From: G963677445 sp963678275
GTDB lineage: Bacteria; Bacteroidota; Ignavibacteria; Ignavibacteriales; Melioribacteraceae
NCBI GenBank assembly: GCA_963678275.1
Contig: OY782765.1
Span: forward strand, 1-64,000
Direction of reading: 5' to 3'
Length of the DNA stretch: 64,000 nt
The notes beneath the pieces are model-generated. The model had not been told where the DNA came from, did not search any database, and worked only from the letters and a program-made list of their open reading frames with translations. The position numbers were made by a program, and so were the translations under genes. Below, in pieces: positions 1-8,167 of the stretch (its first letter is position 1; each line of letters begins with the position of its first letter).

Positions 1-17
1 CAAAATTTAATATTGAT

Positions 18-2150
18 ATGAGCAATGATATTCTGGAAGATGTTAAAAATATAAAAATAGGGGGGGGGGGCGAAACCTTATCAATTGATATATATAGTGA
101 GATTTGGGAAAAATTTATCTCCGCGCTTAATGAAATTAATTGCGGCTATTGGGGGGGGATCTATAAAAAATATTTTGAGAAAAACCTTGCTCTCGATGAA
201 AAAGAGATCAGGGCCCTTAAACAGCGTGTTAATGTGCCGGAAGAGATAAGAGAGCAGGGCGCCGCCGAGGTAGCGAAATATTTAATGGAACTTGAAAAAG
301 GGGCAAAAAACCTTAATGAAGCGAGAATAATAATACTTGGTGATAAAGGAGCGGGTAAAACATGTATCGCGCGTAAGTTAATAAACCCTGAAGCGGATAT
401 GACCACAGAAGCGGAAAGCACCGCCGGGGTGGACACCACTCTCTGGGAACCGGAAGAGGAGGATATAAATATTCATATATGGGATTTCGCCGGGCATGTT
501 GTCACTCACGCCGTTCACCAGTTTTTTTTATCGGAAAGATGCCTTTATATAATAGTATATGACGGGAGAACAGAGGAGCGAAACAGGCTGAATTACTGGC
601 TCGATCACATGAAAAACTACGGGGGTAATTCACGGGCAATGATATTGGTTAACCTGCGGGATGATCATAAGCCTGAAATTCCTTTAAACAACCTGCGGGA
701 TAATTACAAGATTGAAGGATGTTACGAGTTTTCAATTCAGGATGATAAAGAAAAAGTTCTCGATTTCAGAAAAAATGTAATAGATTATATTAAAACTCAT
801 CCTTCCTGGGATAAACAGGAAATACCGGAATCATATTACAAGGTAAAAACAGAACTTGAGCAAATATTTATTAAAGATGATAAAAAGAATGGAGAAGAAT
901 ATATTTCAATAGACCGGTTTAAAGAAATTTCCGGTCAGGAAGACTTTGAAAGGTACAAAGAAATCCTTGGCAATTTGCACGCTCTTGGAATTTGTTTATG
1001 GTATAAAGATATTGATGAATATAATACCCTGGTTTTAAACCCGGAATGGATAAGCGAGGGAATATATAAAATCATTAATTGGGCAAAAAATGAGGATAAA
1101 CATTGCGTAACACTTAAGGATTATGAAAAAATATTTGAAGATGATTTAACTCGTTATCCAAAAGAAAAGCACCCCTTTATTTTTAAACTAATGATCCATT
1201 ATGAGCTGGCTTTCGCGAAAAAAAATGGTAAGGAACTGGTTATCCCCCATCTTCTTCATGAGGACCGCCCGGATGATCTGCCCGATTTTCCCGTGGGCGA
1301 CAGCCTTATGTTACGTTATAAAGCGGAACAGCCACTGCCTCCAAATACAATATCCCGTTTTATTGTCAGGCACAACCAGGAAATAAAAAAAGAAAACAGG
1401 AAGTTCCTGGTATGGCGTGTTGGTGTAGTGCTTGATGATGGTAATGGAAGCATAGCTCTGGTAAGGGAGGAGGACAGGACGATAAGTGTTTCGGTGAAAG
1501 GTAAAAACAGAACGGATTACATAAGTAAGTTAAGGGAAACTTTAGAGAATATCTTTAAAAGTTATAAAAGTGATAAACCTGAATTATATTATAGAATAGA
1601 AAGGTTCGGGAAGATACCCTATCTCAGTAAGGAAGAAAAAGATTTATGGTTGGAATCGAAAAAAATAGAAAACCATATTCGAAATAATAAATTGTTTTAT
1701 GATGATGAAACGAATATTGAAATGTCACTACTGGAAAGTGCGAGACAATATAATATTTCAGCTAATAACCTGATAATTGGGGGAAAAGAAAACAGGATTG
1801 AAGAAAGGATAGGGGATATAATAATTAATTTTACTAATTGTAACATAGAATTGCAGGGCAGCCTTAATAATCTGGCCCGTGAATTAATCGAGAATGGAAA
1901 TGTAGAAGAAGCAAAAAAATTACAATCTGCCGCAAAAATGCTTGAGGAAGTGGAAGAGGCTAAAGAACCAAAACAGGTAAAGAAAAAAGGAATAATGAGC
2001 AGGCTAAAAAGAGTTGTTGATGAATTACAGAATGAGGAGTCAACATTACATAAAACGGTTAAGGGAGTTAAAAACGGTATAAATATCGCGAAAGATATAT
2101 ATAAGGCATACCAGGATATTGTTTTGTGGGTGGGGCCTCCGGAGTTGTAA
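18..2150 (+). CDS. Roc-COR (Roco) family GTPase, start uncertain
   Basis: Large GTPase with a Ras-of-complex (Roc) domain followed by a COR dimerisation region. Seen: P-loop GDKGAGKT at residues 108-115, switch-II motif DFAGH near 156-160, NLRD near 211 where NKxD normally gives guanine specificity, then COR-like sequence to about residue 540. The segment just before the P-loop (around VPEEIREQG) is the type that usually joins leucine-rich repeats to Roc, but no LRRs are visible. The last ~130 residues are charged and helical and end in a hydrophobic tail. The frame is open back to base 3 and no Shine-Dalgarno precedes the ATG at 18, so the true start may lie outside the window. Runs of 11 G (60-70) and 8 G (151-158) fall in the first 50 codons. 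Cellular role unknown; family assignment is firm, function is not. Confidence 0.85.
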   Translation: MSNDILEDVKNIKIGGGGETLSIDIYSEIWEKFISALNEINCGYWGGIYKKYFEKNLALDEKEIRALKQRVNVPEEIREQGAAEVAKYLMELEKGAKNLNEARIIILGDKGAGKTCIARKLINPEADMTTEAESTAGVDTTLWEPEEEDINIHIWDFAGHVVTHAVHQFFLSERCLYIIVYDGRTEERNRLNYWLDHMKNYGGNSRAMILVNLRDDHKPEIPLNNLRDNYKIEGCYEFSIQDDKEKVLDFRKNVIDYIKTHPSWDKQEIPESYYKVKTELEQIFIKDDKKNGEEYISIDRFKEISGQEDFERYKEILGNLHALGICLWYKDIDEYNTLVLNPEWISEGIYKIINWAKNEDKHCVTLKDYEKIFEDDLTRYPKEKHPFIFKLMIHYELAFAKKNGKELVIPHLLHEDRPDDLPDFPVGDSLMLRYKAEQPLPPNTISRFIVRHNQEIKKENRKFLVWRVGVVLDDGNGSIALVREEDRTISVSVKGKNRTDYISKLRETLENIFKSYKSDKPELYYRIERFGKIPYLSKEEKDLWLESKKIENHIRNNKLFYDDETNIEMSLLESARQYNISANNLIIGGKENRIEERIGDIIINFTNCNIELQGSLNNLARELIENGNVEEAKKLQSAAKMLEEVEEAKEPKQVKKKGIMSRLKRVVDELQNEESTLHKTVKGVKNGINIAKDIYKAYQDIVLWVGPPEL

Positions 2151-2262
2151 ATGATGAGGTTTTAACGGGACCACCCGGTTTCACCGGGGGCTAATAATAT
2201 TGGACGCCGTTGGCGTCCTGTGGATATGGGGGAATTAATGTGGAATATCCCCGGCAATTCCG

Positions 2263-2726
2263 TAGGACAGATTTGTAATCTGTCCTTGACAGGGTGAATT
2301 ACATGATTACCCCGGAAGAAACCCGAAAAACTAAAATCACCAATTGTCCTATCACCAGGTGATTTGCTTTGTGCTGAGGAGTCGTATAACTCGGGAAGGA
2401 CAGGCTAAAAGCCCGTCCTGCAAAATAATTTTACAACCAACATGAATGACTGAAAGCCCCGAATTTTATAAATATTTCTGTAGGACAGATTTGGAACCTG
2501 TGCGCCGCGGCGTATCTGTCCCTGCCGGGTAAATGAACAAAACCGGGAAAAGTTGATAAAGGGTGGAATCGACAAAACAGCCATTTATTTTTCCGGTTTC
2601 GACAGGCACAGCCGCGCAAATATGGTGTACCTGACGGCACACTTACTCCTTTGCTTGATATTTTTCTACCAATATGTTGTCCCTAACGGGACAATTTTGT
2701 AGGACAGATTCATAAATCTGTCCTAC
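2263..2726. repeat. Three copies of a TAGGACAGATT palindromic repeat
   Basis: The arm TAGGACAGATT recurs at 2263, 2481 and 2700, each time followed by a full or partial reverse complement (AATCTGTCCT at 2277-2286, ATCTGTCCCTG ending at 2524, AAATCTGTCCTA ending at 2725). The third copy is a near-perfect palindrome with a 3- to 4-nt loop. This is REP-like (repetitive extragenic palindrome) organisation. No RAYT transposase is in the window. Confidence 0.75.
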
Positions 2727-2762
2727 AAAAAAAGGCGCGGAGATATTATCAAACGCGCCTTT
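2727..2762 (-). terminator. Rho-independent terminator of the ABC operon
   Basis: On the minus strand, a 7-bp stem (plus-strand arms 2733-2739 AGGCGCG and 2754-2760 CGCGCCT) with a 14-nt loop is followed by a run of seven T (plus-strand A-run 2727-2733). It starts about 25 bases after the stop codon of the DUF4340 gene, the last gene of the operon. Confidence 0.88.
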
Positions 2763-2784
2763 GTGAAAATCTTATGATGTGAAT

Positions 2785-3720
2785 TTATTTTTTCGGCAAT
2801 ACCTTGCTTTTTCCGGCGAATATTTTTTCGGCAAGTTTTTGTTTCGCGCCGTCAAAATATGTGTGGGGATTTTGCGAGGTGTGTATGAGGAAGCTGCCTT
2901 CCTTCTGATAGCCGGTTACTTCAATTGTATCATTTTCAGTTTCGATAGTCAGCTTGTGGGTCGGGTTATCCACCAGTTCGGGCGCGGGATCATCAACAAA
3001 GTTGCCGTTGAACTGGCGCGAAAGCTGGCGTATGAATTTGTCGGTCTCGGCTGAGTCGGCCGGAGCGCCATCGACCATCCACTTGTCATTTACTTTAGTA
3101 AGCTGGAATGAGCTGTCGGCGGGATAATCATAAACCACCCTGTTCCATGTTGTGTGCTGCGATTCGATGATCTTGTTATCGCGGAATGAATTGGGCGCCT
3201 GGTTGAATGTAGTTTCCAGGAATCCATCCACTTCGTAGATATCAATATCATTATAAAGCCTTACGAAGGTTGACATAGAACGGGGCTGCTGGAATGAAAA
3301 TTTGCCGAGCACTATATCGAGAGTGTTTGAACCGCCTTCAAATACCTGAACTCTTGTTCCCGATGTATCCACCTGGAAACCGGCCCATTTGTTTTTATCG
3401 CGGGCGGCGAGTCTTTTCGGTTTGATGGTAATTAGCTGATTCATGATATTATTGATTCTGTCAGCTTTAACTTCGGCGGTTTTATCCTCACCCAGCTCAA
3501 CATACCATTTATCCGCTTCCTTGAAAAGACGTATATCCCCGTGAGTTTTTGTTTTGGGGAATATTTTTATTTCGGTAACAGAAGCGGTGTCGATATCCAC
3601 AAGCTCTTCCCTGAATGTTCTTTCAGTTTTTCCCGTACCGGAAAAGAAAATGAAGAGAACAATCACAAGCAGTCCGGCAAAAATAATTAGCAGTGATTTA
3701 TTTGATAATTTATTGAACAT
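2785..3720 (-). CDS. DUF4340 domain-containing membrane-anchored protein
   Basis: Protein of 311 residues with one N-terminal membrane segment (about residues 8-27) and an extracytoplasmic DUF4340 region in which predicted beta-strands alternate with charged loops. DUF4340 proteins have no established activity, but they commonly follow a GldG-like gene in ABC-2 export operons, as here. The start overlaps the end of the GldG-like gene by 11 bases, so the two are probably translationally coupled. Last gene of a four-gene operon ending in a clear terminator. Family assignment is from overall sequence character and gene order; role inferred to be an accessory subunit of the exporter. Confidence 0.8.
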   Translation of the reverse strand: MFNKLSNKSLLIIFAGLLVIVLFIFFSGTGKTERTFREELVDIDTASVTEIKIFPKTKTHGDIRLFKEADKWYVELGEDKTAEVKADRINNIMNQLITIKPKRLAARDKNKWAGFQVDTSGTRVQVFEGGSNTLDIVLGKFSFQQPRSMSTFVRLYNDIDIYEVDGFLETTFNQAPNSFRDNKIIESQHTTWNRVVYDYPADSSFQLTKVNDKWMVDGAPADSAETDKFIRQLSRQFNGNFVDDPAPELVDNPTHKLTIETENDTIEVTGYQKEGSFLIHTSQNPHTYFDGAKQKLAEKIFAGKSKVLPKK

Positions 3721-5233
3721 AATCTACCATTGATAAATTGTTTCTGATTTTTTTGCGCACCTGCATTCTGTAAACTCCATACACAATAATGAGGAGAATA
3801 GGGAGCAGGAAGTTGAGATATTTTATAATAGCTTTTGTGCCATCCTCAATAGAAGGATCGATCGGGCGGGCGGTAACGCCTTTGGTTCTGAGTTCGACAA
3901 GACCGGTATCATCCGAGAGCCAGTCAATCGAGTTGATCATAAGGCTTATGTTATCGGGCTGCAACTGCTGAGCCTGCTGACCTTCGCCGTTAACCGCGAA
4001 ATCGCCGTCGCCGAAAACAATCATTTTGCTCGCCATGTTACCGTAAAGTTTTCCTTCAAGAGCGGCTCCGACAATGAGAGAAGGCTGGTTGAAATCGGTT
4101 TTTCTCCACTGTTTGTTGATATCAAAAAATACCGGCGGTTTCTGGAAGCCGGACATATCGGATGTCATCGCCAGGGGAGTAACTGTTATACCTGAATCGA
4201 CAGGAGTGAAGTTGAGGGGACTCGCGAATGGAAGCACAACAGCTTCGAGACCCTGTGTGACAGGGTGTTCCGAGAATGTTGTTATAATCGGCAGATAGGG
4301 GAAACGAACAGGAGTGTTCATCACAAACATTCCCTGCTGCTGGCGAACGGTAATTGAAGCCGCGTTGCCGTCGATCACAAAACTTTCCTCAAGTTCGAGT
4401 CCTTTATTCCTGAGCCAGTCGCTGAACCCGGTTTTAACGGCGGAACCCTGCGCGTTCTGCAGATTTCCTTCAACACGGTTAAGCGCCAGAAGCAGTCTTC
4501 CGCCCCGGGCGAGGAAGTTATCGAGTTTGTTAAAATAGGATTCACCGATGCTGTCTTTCGGAGCAACTACAACCACGGTGTTAACATCCGGGGGGATATC
4601 GGAAGTGTCTGCGTTCCAGGTTGTAGTTTCATACATAACCTGCATCTGCTGTGTAAGCTGCTGCATGGAAGCGAGAGAAGCTTCGCCGTTGCCCTGGCTG
4701 AAAGCAACTTTCGGTTTATTTTTTACAGCCAGTTTTTTAATATTTGAAGAGAGGGCAAATTCCATTGCCGCGCCCGGCTGTATAAAGGGGATAACCTCTT
4801 TTCCGTCGCCAAGCTGAATAATAGCGCCAAGATAGGCCTTCTGCTGTTTAAGCTGGTCTTTTTCCCTGACGTTGATCATGATCGGCTGAACGCCGCTCTG
4901 CTGCACCTGCATCTCTGTCTGCGGATCTTCGGCAGGGTTGATAAATTCATAAACCACCTGGCCGCCTGAAAGACTGGAATATTCAATCAGCATTTCTCTG
5001 AAGTCGCTTTTTACCTTTTCAATATCAGGGGGCATATCTTCCGAGAAATAGGCTGTGATGGTTACCGGATCATTCAACTGGTCCAGTATATCTTCAGTAG
5101 CGTCACTCAGACTGTATCTCTGATCGGCAGTGAAATCCAGGCGGAAAAATAATCTGCTGGAAAGTAAATTTATCAGAATTAATATTCCCAGAAACAGCAG
5201 GATTGATGTCTGTACTTTCTGTTTTGTAAGCAT
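3710..5233 (-). CDS. GldG-like ABC transporter auxiliary protein
   Basis: Protein of 507 residues: N-terminal membrane segment (about 10-30), a long extracytoplasmic region of the ABC_transp_aux/GldG type, and a C-terminal membrane segment (about 470-492) followed by a basic cytoplasmic tail. This topology is that of GldG, which in Flavobacterium works with GldA and GldF in an ABC complex required for gliding; many non-gliding relatives also carry it. The gene follows the permease by 8 bases and overlaps the DUF4340 gene. Whether this organism glides cannot be told from the window, so a role in gliding is not claimed; export or surface assembly is the safer inference. Confidence 0.85.
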   Translation of the reverse strand: MLTKQKVQTSILLFLGILILINLLSSRLFFRLDFTADQRYSLSDATEDILDQLNDPVTITAYFSEDMPPDIEKVKSDFREMLIEYSSLSGGQVVYEFINPAEDPQTEMQVQQSGVQPIMINVREKDQLKQQKAYLGAIIQLGDGKEVIPFIQPGAAMEFALSSNIKKLAVKNKPKVAFSQGNGEASLASMQQLTQQMQVMYETTTWNADTSDIPPDVNTVVVVAPKDSIGESYFNKLDNFLARGGRLLLALNRVEGNLQNAQGSAVKTGFSDWLRNKGLELEESFVIDGNAASITVRQQQGMFVMNTPVRFPYLPIITTFSEHPVTQGLEAVVLPFASPLNFTPVDSGITVTPLAMTSDMSGFQKPPVFFDINKQWRKTDFNQPSLIVGAALEGKLYGNMASKMIVFGDGDFAVNGEGQQAQQLQPDNISLMINSIDWLSDDTGLVELRTKGVTARPIDPSIEDGTKAIIKYLNFLLPILLIIVYGVYRMQVRKKIRNNLSMVDYVQ

Positions 5234-5241
5234 AATTCTTT

Positions 5242-5967
5242 CTACTCTACTATGTTTCGTTTTGATAATACTGATTCAGCTAAATAAAGTCCGAAAACGG
5301 TAATCGAAAGGAAATAAAGAATATCCTTGGAATCGATAACACCGCGTGAAATTGACTCATAATGGGTTGACAGACTGAGATAACTCATAAACTGTCCTAA
5401 AAATCCTGTAAAACTATTTGCAAGCACATCAAAAATAATGAGGAAAAATACCCCTATCAGAAGTGACAAAAGGAAAGCCACAATCTGGTTGGTGGTGATG
5501 CTGCTCGCGAAAAGACCTATCGCTATATAGGTCATGCTCATAAGAATCATTCCGAAATAACCTGACCAAACCGCTCCATGATCAACCGGTCCGATAAATG
5601 AAAGAGTTATATAATAAGGAAGCGTAAGCGCCAGCGCTATAACAATAAGCAGCAGGCATGACAAAAATTTGCCAAGCACAACTTCCCAGTCATTAACCGA
5701 CTTGGTTAGGAGCAATTCGATTGTGCCGCTTCTTTTTTCTTCGGCGATCATACGCATCGTAAGGGCCGGGATGAAGAAAAAGAGAGTCCAGTAGGCTATG
5801 CTGAAAAATGGCTGAAGTGTGGCCTGCCCGATAAAAAAGATATCGGAACCGAACAGCCATGTAAAAAAGCCGCTTAGGCCGAGGAACACAACCAGCAGGA
5901 TATAGGCTATCAGCGAATCGAAGAATGATTTGAGCTCTTTTTTAGATATAATCCAAATTGATTTCAT
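5242..5967 (-). CDS. ABC-2 type transporter permease (GldF-like)
   Basis: Integral membrane protein of 241 residues with about six predicted membrane segments, including strongly hydrophobic stretches near residues 15-40, 55-75, 100-125, 135-155, 165-185 and 215-235. The motif MRMIAEEKRSGTIELLLT after the second segment is the hallmark of ABC-2 permeases of the GldF/NosY type. It sits 7 bases downstream of its ATPase and 8 bases upstream of the GldG-like gene, so the three form one export complex at the inner membrane. Substrate unknown. Confidence 0.9.
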   Translation of the reverse strand: MKSIWIISKKELKSFFDSLIAYILLVVFLGLSGFFTWLFGSDIFFIGQATLQPFFSIAYWTLFFFIPALTMRMIAEEKRSGTIELLLTKSVNDWEVVLGKFLSCLLLIVIALALTLPYYITLSFIGPVDHGAVWSGYFGMILMSMTYIAIGLFASSITTNQIVAFLLSLLIGVFFLIIFDVLANSFTGFLGQFMSYLSLSTHYESISRGVIDSKDILYFLSITVFGLYLAESVLSKRNIVE

Positions 5968-5974
5968 AGCTCTC

Positions 5975-6904
5975 TTAGTTTGTTGTTAGTTCTCTGAATA
6001 CATCTTCAAGTTTGGTTTCAATAGGCGTCATTTCAGTAAGAATCCAGTTGTTCTTTACGCAAAGATTAAAAAGAGGCTTGCGTGAAGAAACGCCTTCGCT
6101 GCTGTTGATATAAAAGCTGAAAGCATTTTCGGCGGGATCGACCATAGCCACTGAGTCAAGCTCCTGTATGGCTTCGATAACTTTGTCCTGATCCTCCGCT
6201 TCTTCAATGCTCACTTTAAGGACTTCCTGTCCCTGGGCCTGCTTTCTCAGAACTTCCGAAGTTCCGTCGGCGACAATTTTACCATTATTAATAATAATAA
6301 TTCTGTCGCAGGTTGCCTCAACTTCGGGAAGAATGTGTGTGCTCAGGATAACAGTTTTTTCCTTGCCCAGTTCCTTGATAAGTTTCCTTATCTCAACAAT
6401 CTGGTTAGGGTCGAGCCCGGTTGTAGGTTCGTCAAGAATAAGTATGTCGGGATCATGGATCATTGCCTGCGCGAGTCCCACTCTCTGACGGTAACCTTTG
6501 GAAAGTTCACTGATTATTTTGTGCTTTTCTTTATTAAGGCCTGTAAGGATTACCATTTCGGCTATTCGCTCCTGGATTTTTTCCTTAGGCACACCCTGCA
6601 GTTCGGCTACAAACTCCAGGTATTCAAGCACCGGCATATCCTGGTAGAGAGGGTTGCTCTCAGGCAGGTAGCCAATATTTCTTTTGATTTCATCCTGGTG
6701 CTCATGAATAGATAACCCGTTTATTTTGGCGTCGCCGTCATTGGGAGCCATAAAACAGGTTAATATCTTCATCGTGGTTGTTTTTCCCGCCCCGTTAGGA
6801 CCGAGAAAACCAAGCACCTCACCGGTTTTCACCTCAAAAGAAATATTATCGACAGCCCTTTGACTGCCATATTTTTTGGTAAGGTTTTCAACAACGATAC
6901 TCAT
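5975..6904 (-). CDS. ABC transporter ATP-binding protein (GldA-like)
   Basis: ATPase of 309 residues. Seen: Walker A GPNGAGKTT near residues 34-42, GYLPESNPLY in the Q-loop position (a GldA-subfamily trait in which proline and glutamate replace the usual glutamine context), signature LSKGYRQRVG, Walker B ILILDEP, and the switch histidine in STHILPE. A C-terminal extension of about 80 residues follows the nucleotide-binding domain, as in other GldA/NodI-like ATPases. First gene of the operon; 119 bases separate it from rpiA upstream on the same strand, so it may have its own promoter. Confidence 0.92.
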   Translation of the reverse strand: MSIVVENLTKKYGSQRAVDNISFEVKTGEVLGFLGPNGAGKTTTMKILTCFMAPNDGDAKINGLSIHEHQDEIKRNIGYLPESNPLYQDMPVLEYLEFVAELQGVPKEKIQERIAEMVILTGLNKEKHKIISELSKGYRQRVGLAQAMIHDPDILILDEPTTGLDPNQIVEIRKLIKELGKEKTVILSTHILPEVEATCDRIIIINNGKIVADGTSEVLRKQAQGQEVLKVSIEEAEDQDKVIEAIQELDSVAMVDPAENAFSFYINSSEGVSSRKPLFNLCVKNNWILTEMTPIETKLEDVFRELTTN

Positions 6905-7023
6905 GTTTTTTTTATGTTTTTTTTACAGATTAGTTAAAATACCCTTGAATTATTAAAAATTCCTTCCCTGTAACAACCTGGAATTATAAATGTTTCCGTT
7001 TTATACAAAAATTTTTCTCTTTT

Positions 7024-7716
7024 TTACTTCTTTTTTCCGAGAGTTTTTATTCCTTCGGCCGAGGCAATAATCACTATATCGGTCAGGTTTTCAAATATGC
7101 CATGTTCCACAACACCCGCTTTGGTTTTTAACAGTTCGGATAAAGCCTCCGGATTTTTTATTATCCCGAAATCGCAGTCAAGGATGAGGTTGCCTTCATC
7201 TGTGCGGAAGGGCTCATTGTTTTTTTTCATCCTTAATTTCGGTTTTCCCCCGATTTTCCGGATAAATAAACTTACAGGCTGAATTGCCATTTCTATAACT
7301 TCAACGGGGACTGCCCATTTTTCACCAAGATATTCAGATATTTTGCTTTCATCAACTACGATTATCTGTTTTTTAGTGGCCTGCGCTACAATTTTTTCAC
7401 GCAGATGAGCTCCGCCTCCTCCTTTGATGAGGTTCAGAATGCTGTCCACTTCATCGGCTCCGTCGATGGTAATATCGATCTCAGGATCATTATCCAGTGT
7501 CGACACAGGTATCCGGTTCTCTTCCGCAAGCTTCCGCGACCATTCGGAAGTCGCTATTCCCTTTATTCCCTCCAGCTTTCCGCCGCGATAAAGTTCGCCG
7601 ATTTTTTCAATCGCGTATTTAGCTGTTGACCCTGTTCCCAGGCCGACTGTCATTTCCGGTTTAACAAATGAGACAGCATGTTCCGCCGCCATTTTCTTAA
7701 GACTATCCTGATCCAT
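7024..7716 (-). CDS. rpiA: Ribose-5-phosphate isomerase A
   Basis: Cytoplasmic enzyme of the non-oxidative pentose phosphate pathway that interconverts ribose 5-phosphate and ribulose 5-phosphate. Length 230 residues is normal for RpiA. Seen: phosphate-binding GLGTGSTA near residue 26, the active-site DGADEVD near 85, and KGGGGAHLREK near 99. All diagnostic blocks are intact. It is transcribed away from miaB, and the 450-bp gap between them contains a composite hairpin repeat. Confidence 0.96.
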   Translation of the reverse strand: MDQDSLKKMAAEHAVSFVKPEMTVGLGTGSTAKYAIEKIGELYRGGKLEGIKGIATSEWSRKLAEENRIPVSTLDNDPEIDITIDGADEVDSILNLIKGGGGAHLREKIVAQATKKQIIVVDESKISEYLGEKWAVPVEVIEMAIQPVSLFIRKIGGKPKLRMKKNNEPFRTDEGNLILDCDFGIIKNPEALSELLKTKAGVVEHGIFENLTDIVIIASAEGIKTLGKKK

Positions 7717-8167
7717 TTAAAAAGAACCCTTGATCTAATTTGATTTTATGGATACATTTAAACTTTAAATTAAACCGGAAAACTAACAAGATTTCCCGAG
7801 ATAAAAAAATCAGTGTAAGAGTAGAAGTATGAGTATGATTTTTTCGCGGGAGAAGATCAGAAATTTATGTGGTGAAACCATTTACGGGGAACTTGAGGTG
7901 AAGTCCTCCCCCGCCTTCGAGAAAAACACTCTCCGGCGCCCCCTTGCCAAGCGCATCCCTCCGGGGCCGGCGGGGGACATTCGGATTGCCCGGATGTGCG
8001 GACAAATATCCCCCTTCGCCCCATAGGGATGCCTTTGGCAGAGGGGTGGACCCGACGTGTCTTTCGTCGGGGACGGGGGAGGATCACGGTGTACTGCCCT
8101 GGATTTTTCACAACGCTGTGGATTACGATTACGATTATGATTTTTAATTAAATGAAAGAAAATATTG
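7717..8167. other. Divergent intergenic region rpiA/miaB with composite repeat
   Basis: It must hold promoters for both rpiA (minus) and miaB (plus), though none is clear enough to place. Positions 7903-8084 are occupied by copy A of the composite hairpin repeat described separately. Just before miaB lies a short tract of GATTACGATTACGATTATGATTTT type (about 8113-8142). Open frames across this region (7829-8026, 7857-8111, 7944-8147) are products of the GC-rich repeat and are not supported as genes. Confidence 0.7.
7903..8084. repeat. Composite hairpin repeat, copy A
   Basis: Begins with GTCCTCCCCCG (7903) and ends with the near-inverse GGGGGAGGA (ending 8082). The left half holds a small weakened hairpin (outer CGCC/GGCG, inner GAG/CTC, loop AAAAACA, about 7912-7938). 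The right half holds a perfect 7-bp hairpin, CCCGACG 8051-8057 with CGTCGGG 8065-8071 and loop TGTCTTT. Between them are the shared block GGGGGACATTCGGATTGCC (7973-7990) and the block GCCCCATAGGGATGCC (8018-8033). The same blocks recur at 26.4, 28.9 and 33.8 kb. Confidence 0.85.

Larger units (their letters stand above)
2151..2784. other. Gene-free stretch rich in short hairpins
   Basis: No convincing gene. The stretch holds a series of perfect or near-perfect inverted repeats: 2175-2189 (6-bp stem, 3-nt loop), 2203-2219 (7-bp stem, loop GTT), 2263-2286, 2481-2523, 2677-2694 (7-bp stem, 4-nt loop) and 2699-2726, followed by a terminator for the minus-strand operon. Three of the hairpins share the arm TAGGACAGATT. 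Short open frames here (for example 2431-2640 minus) run through the hairpins and have no ribosome-binding site or recognisable protein. Confidence 0.7.

Noticed and set aside
161..439. Minus-strand frame opposite the Roco gene
   Set aside because: A shadow of the coding strand with no family resemblance; the plus frame has clear GTPase motifs.
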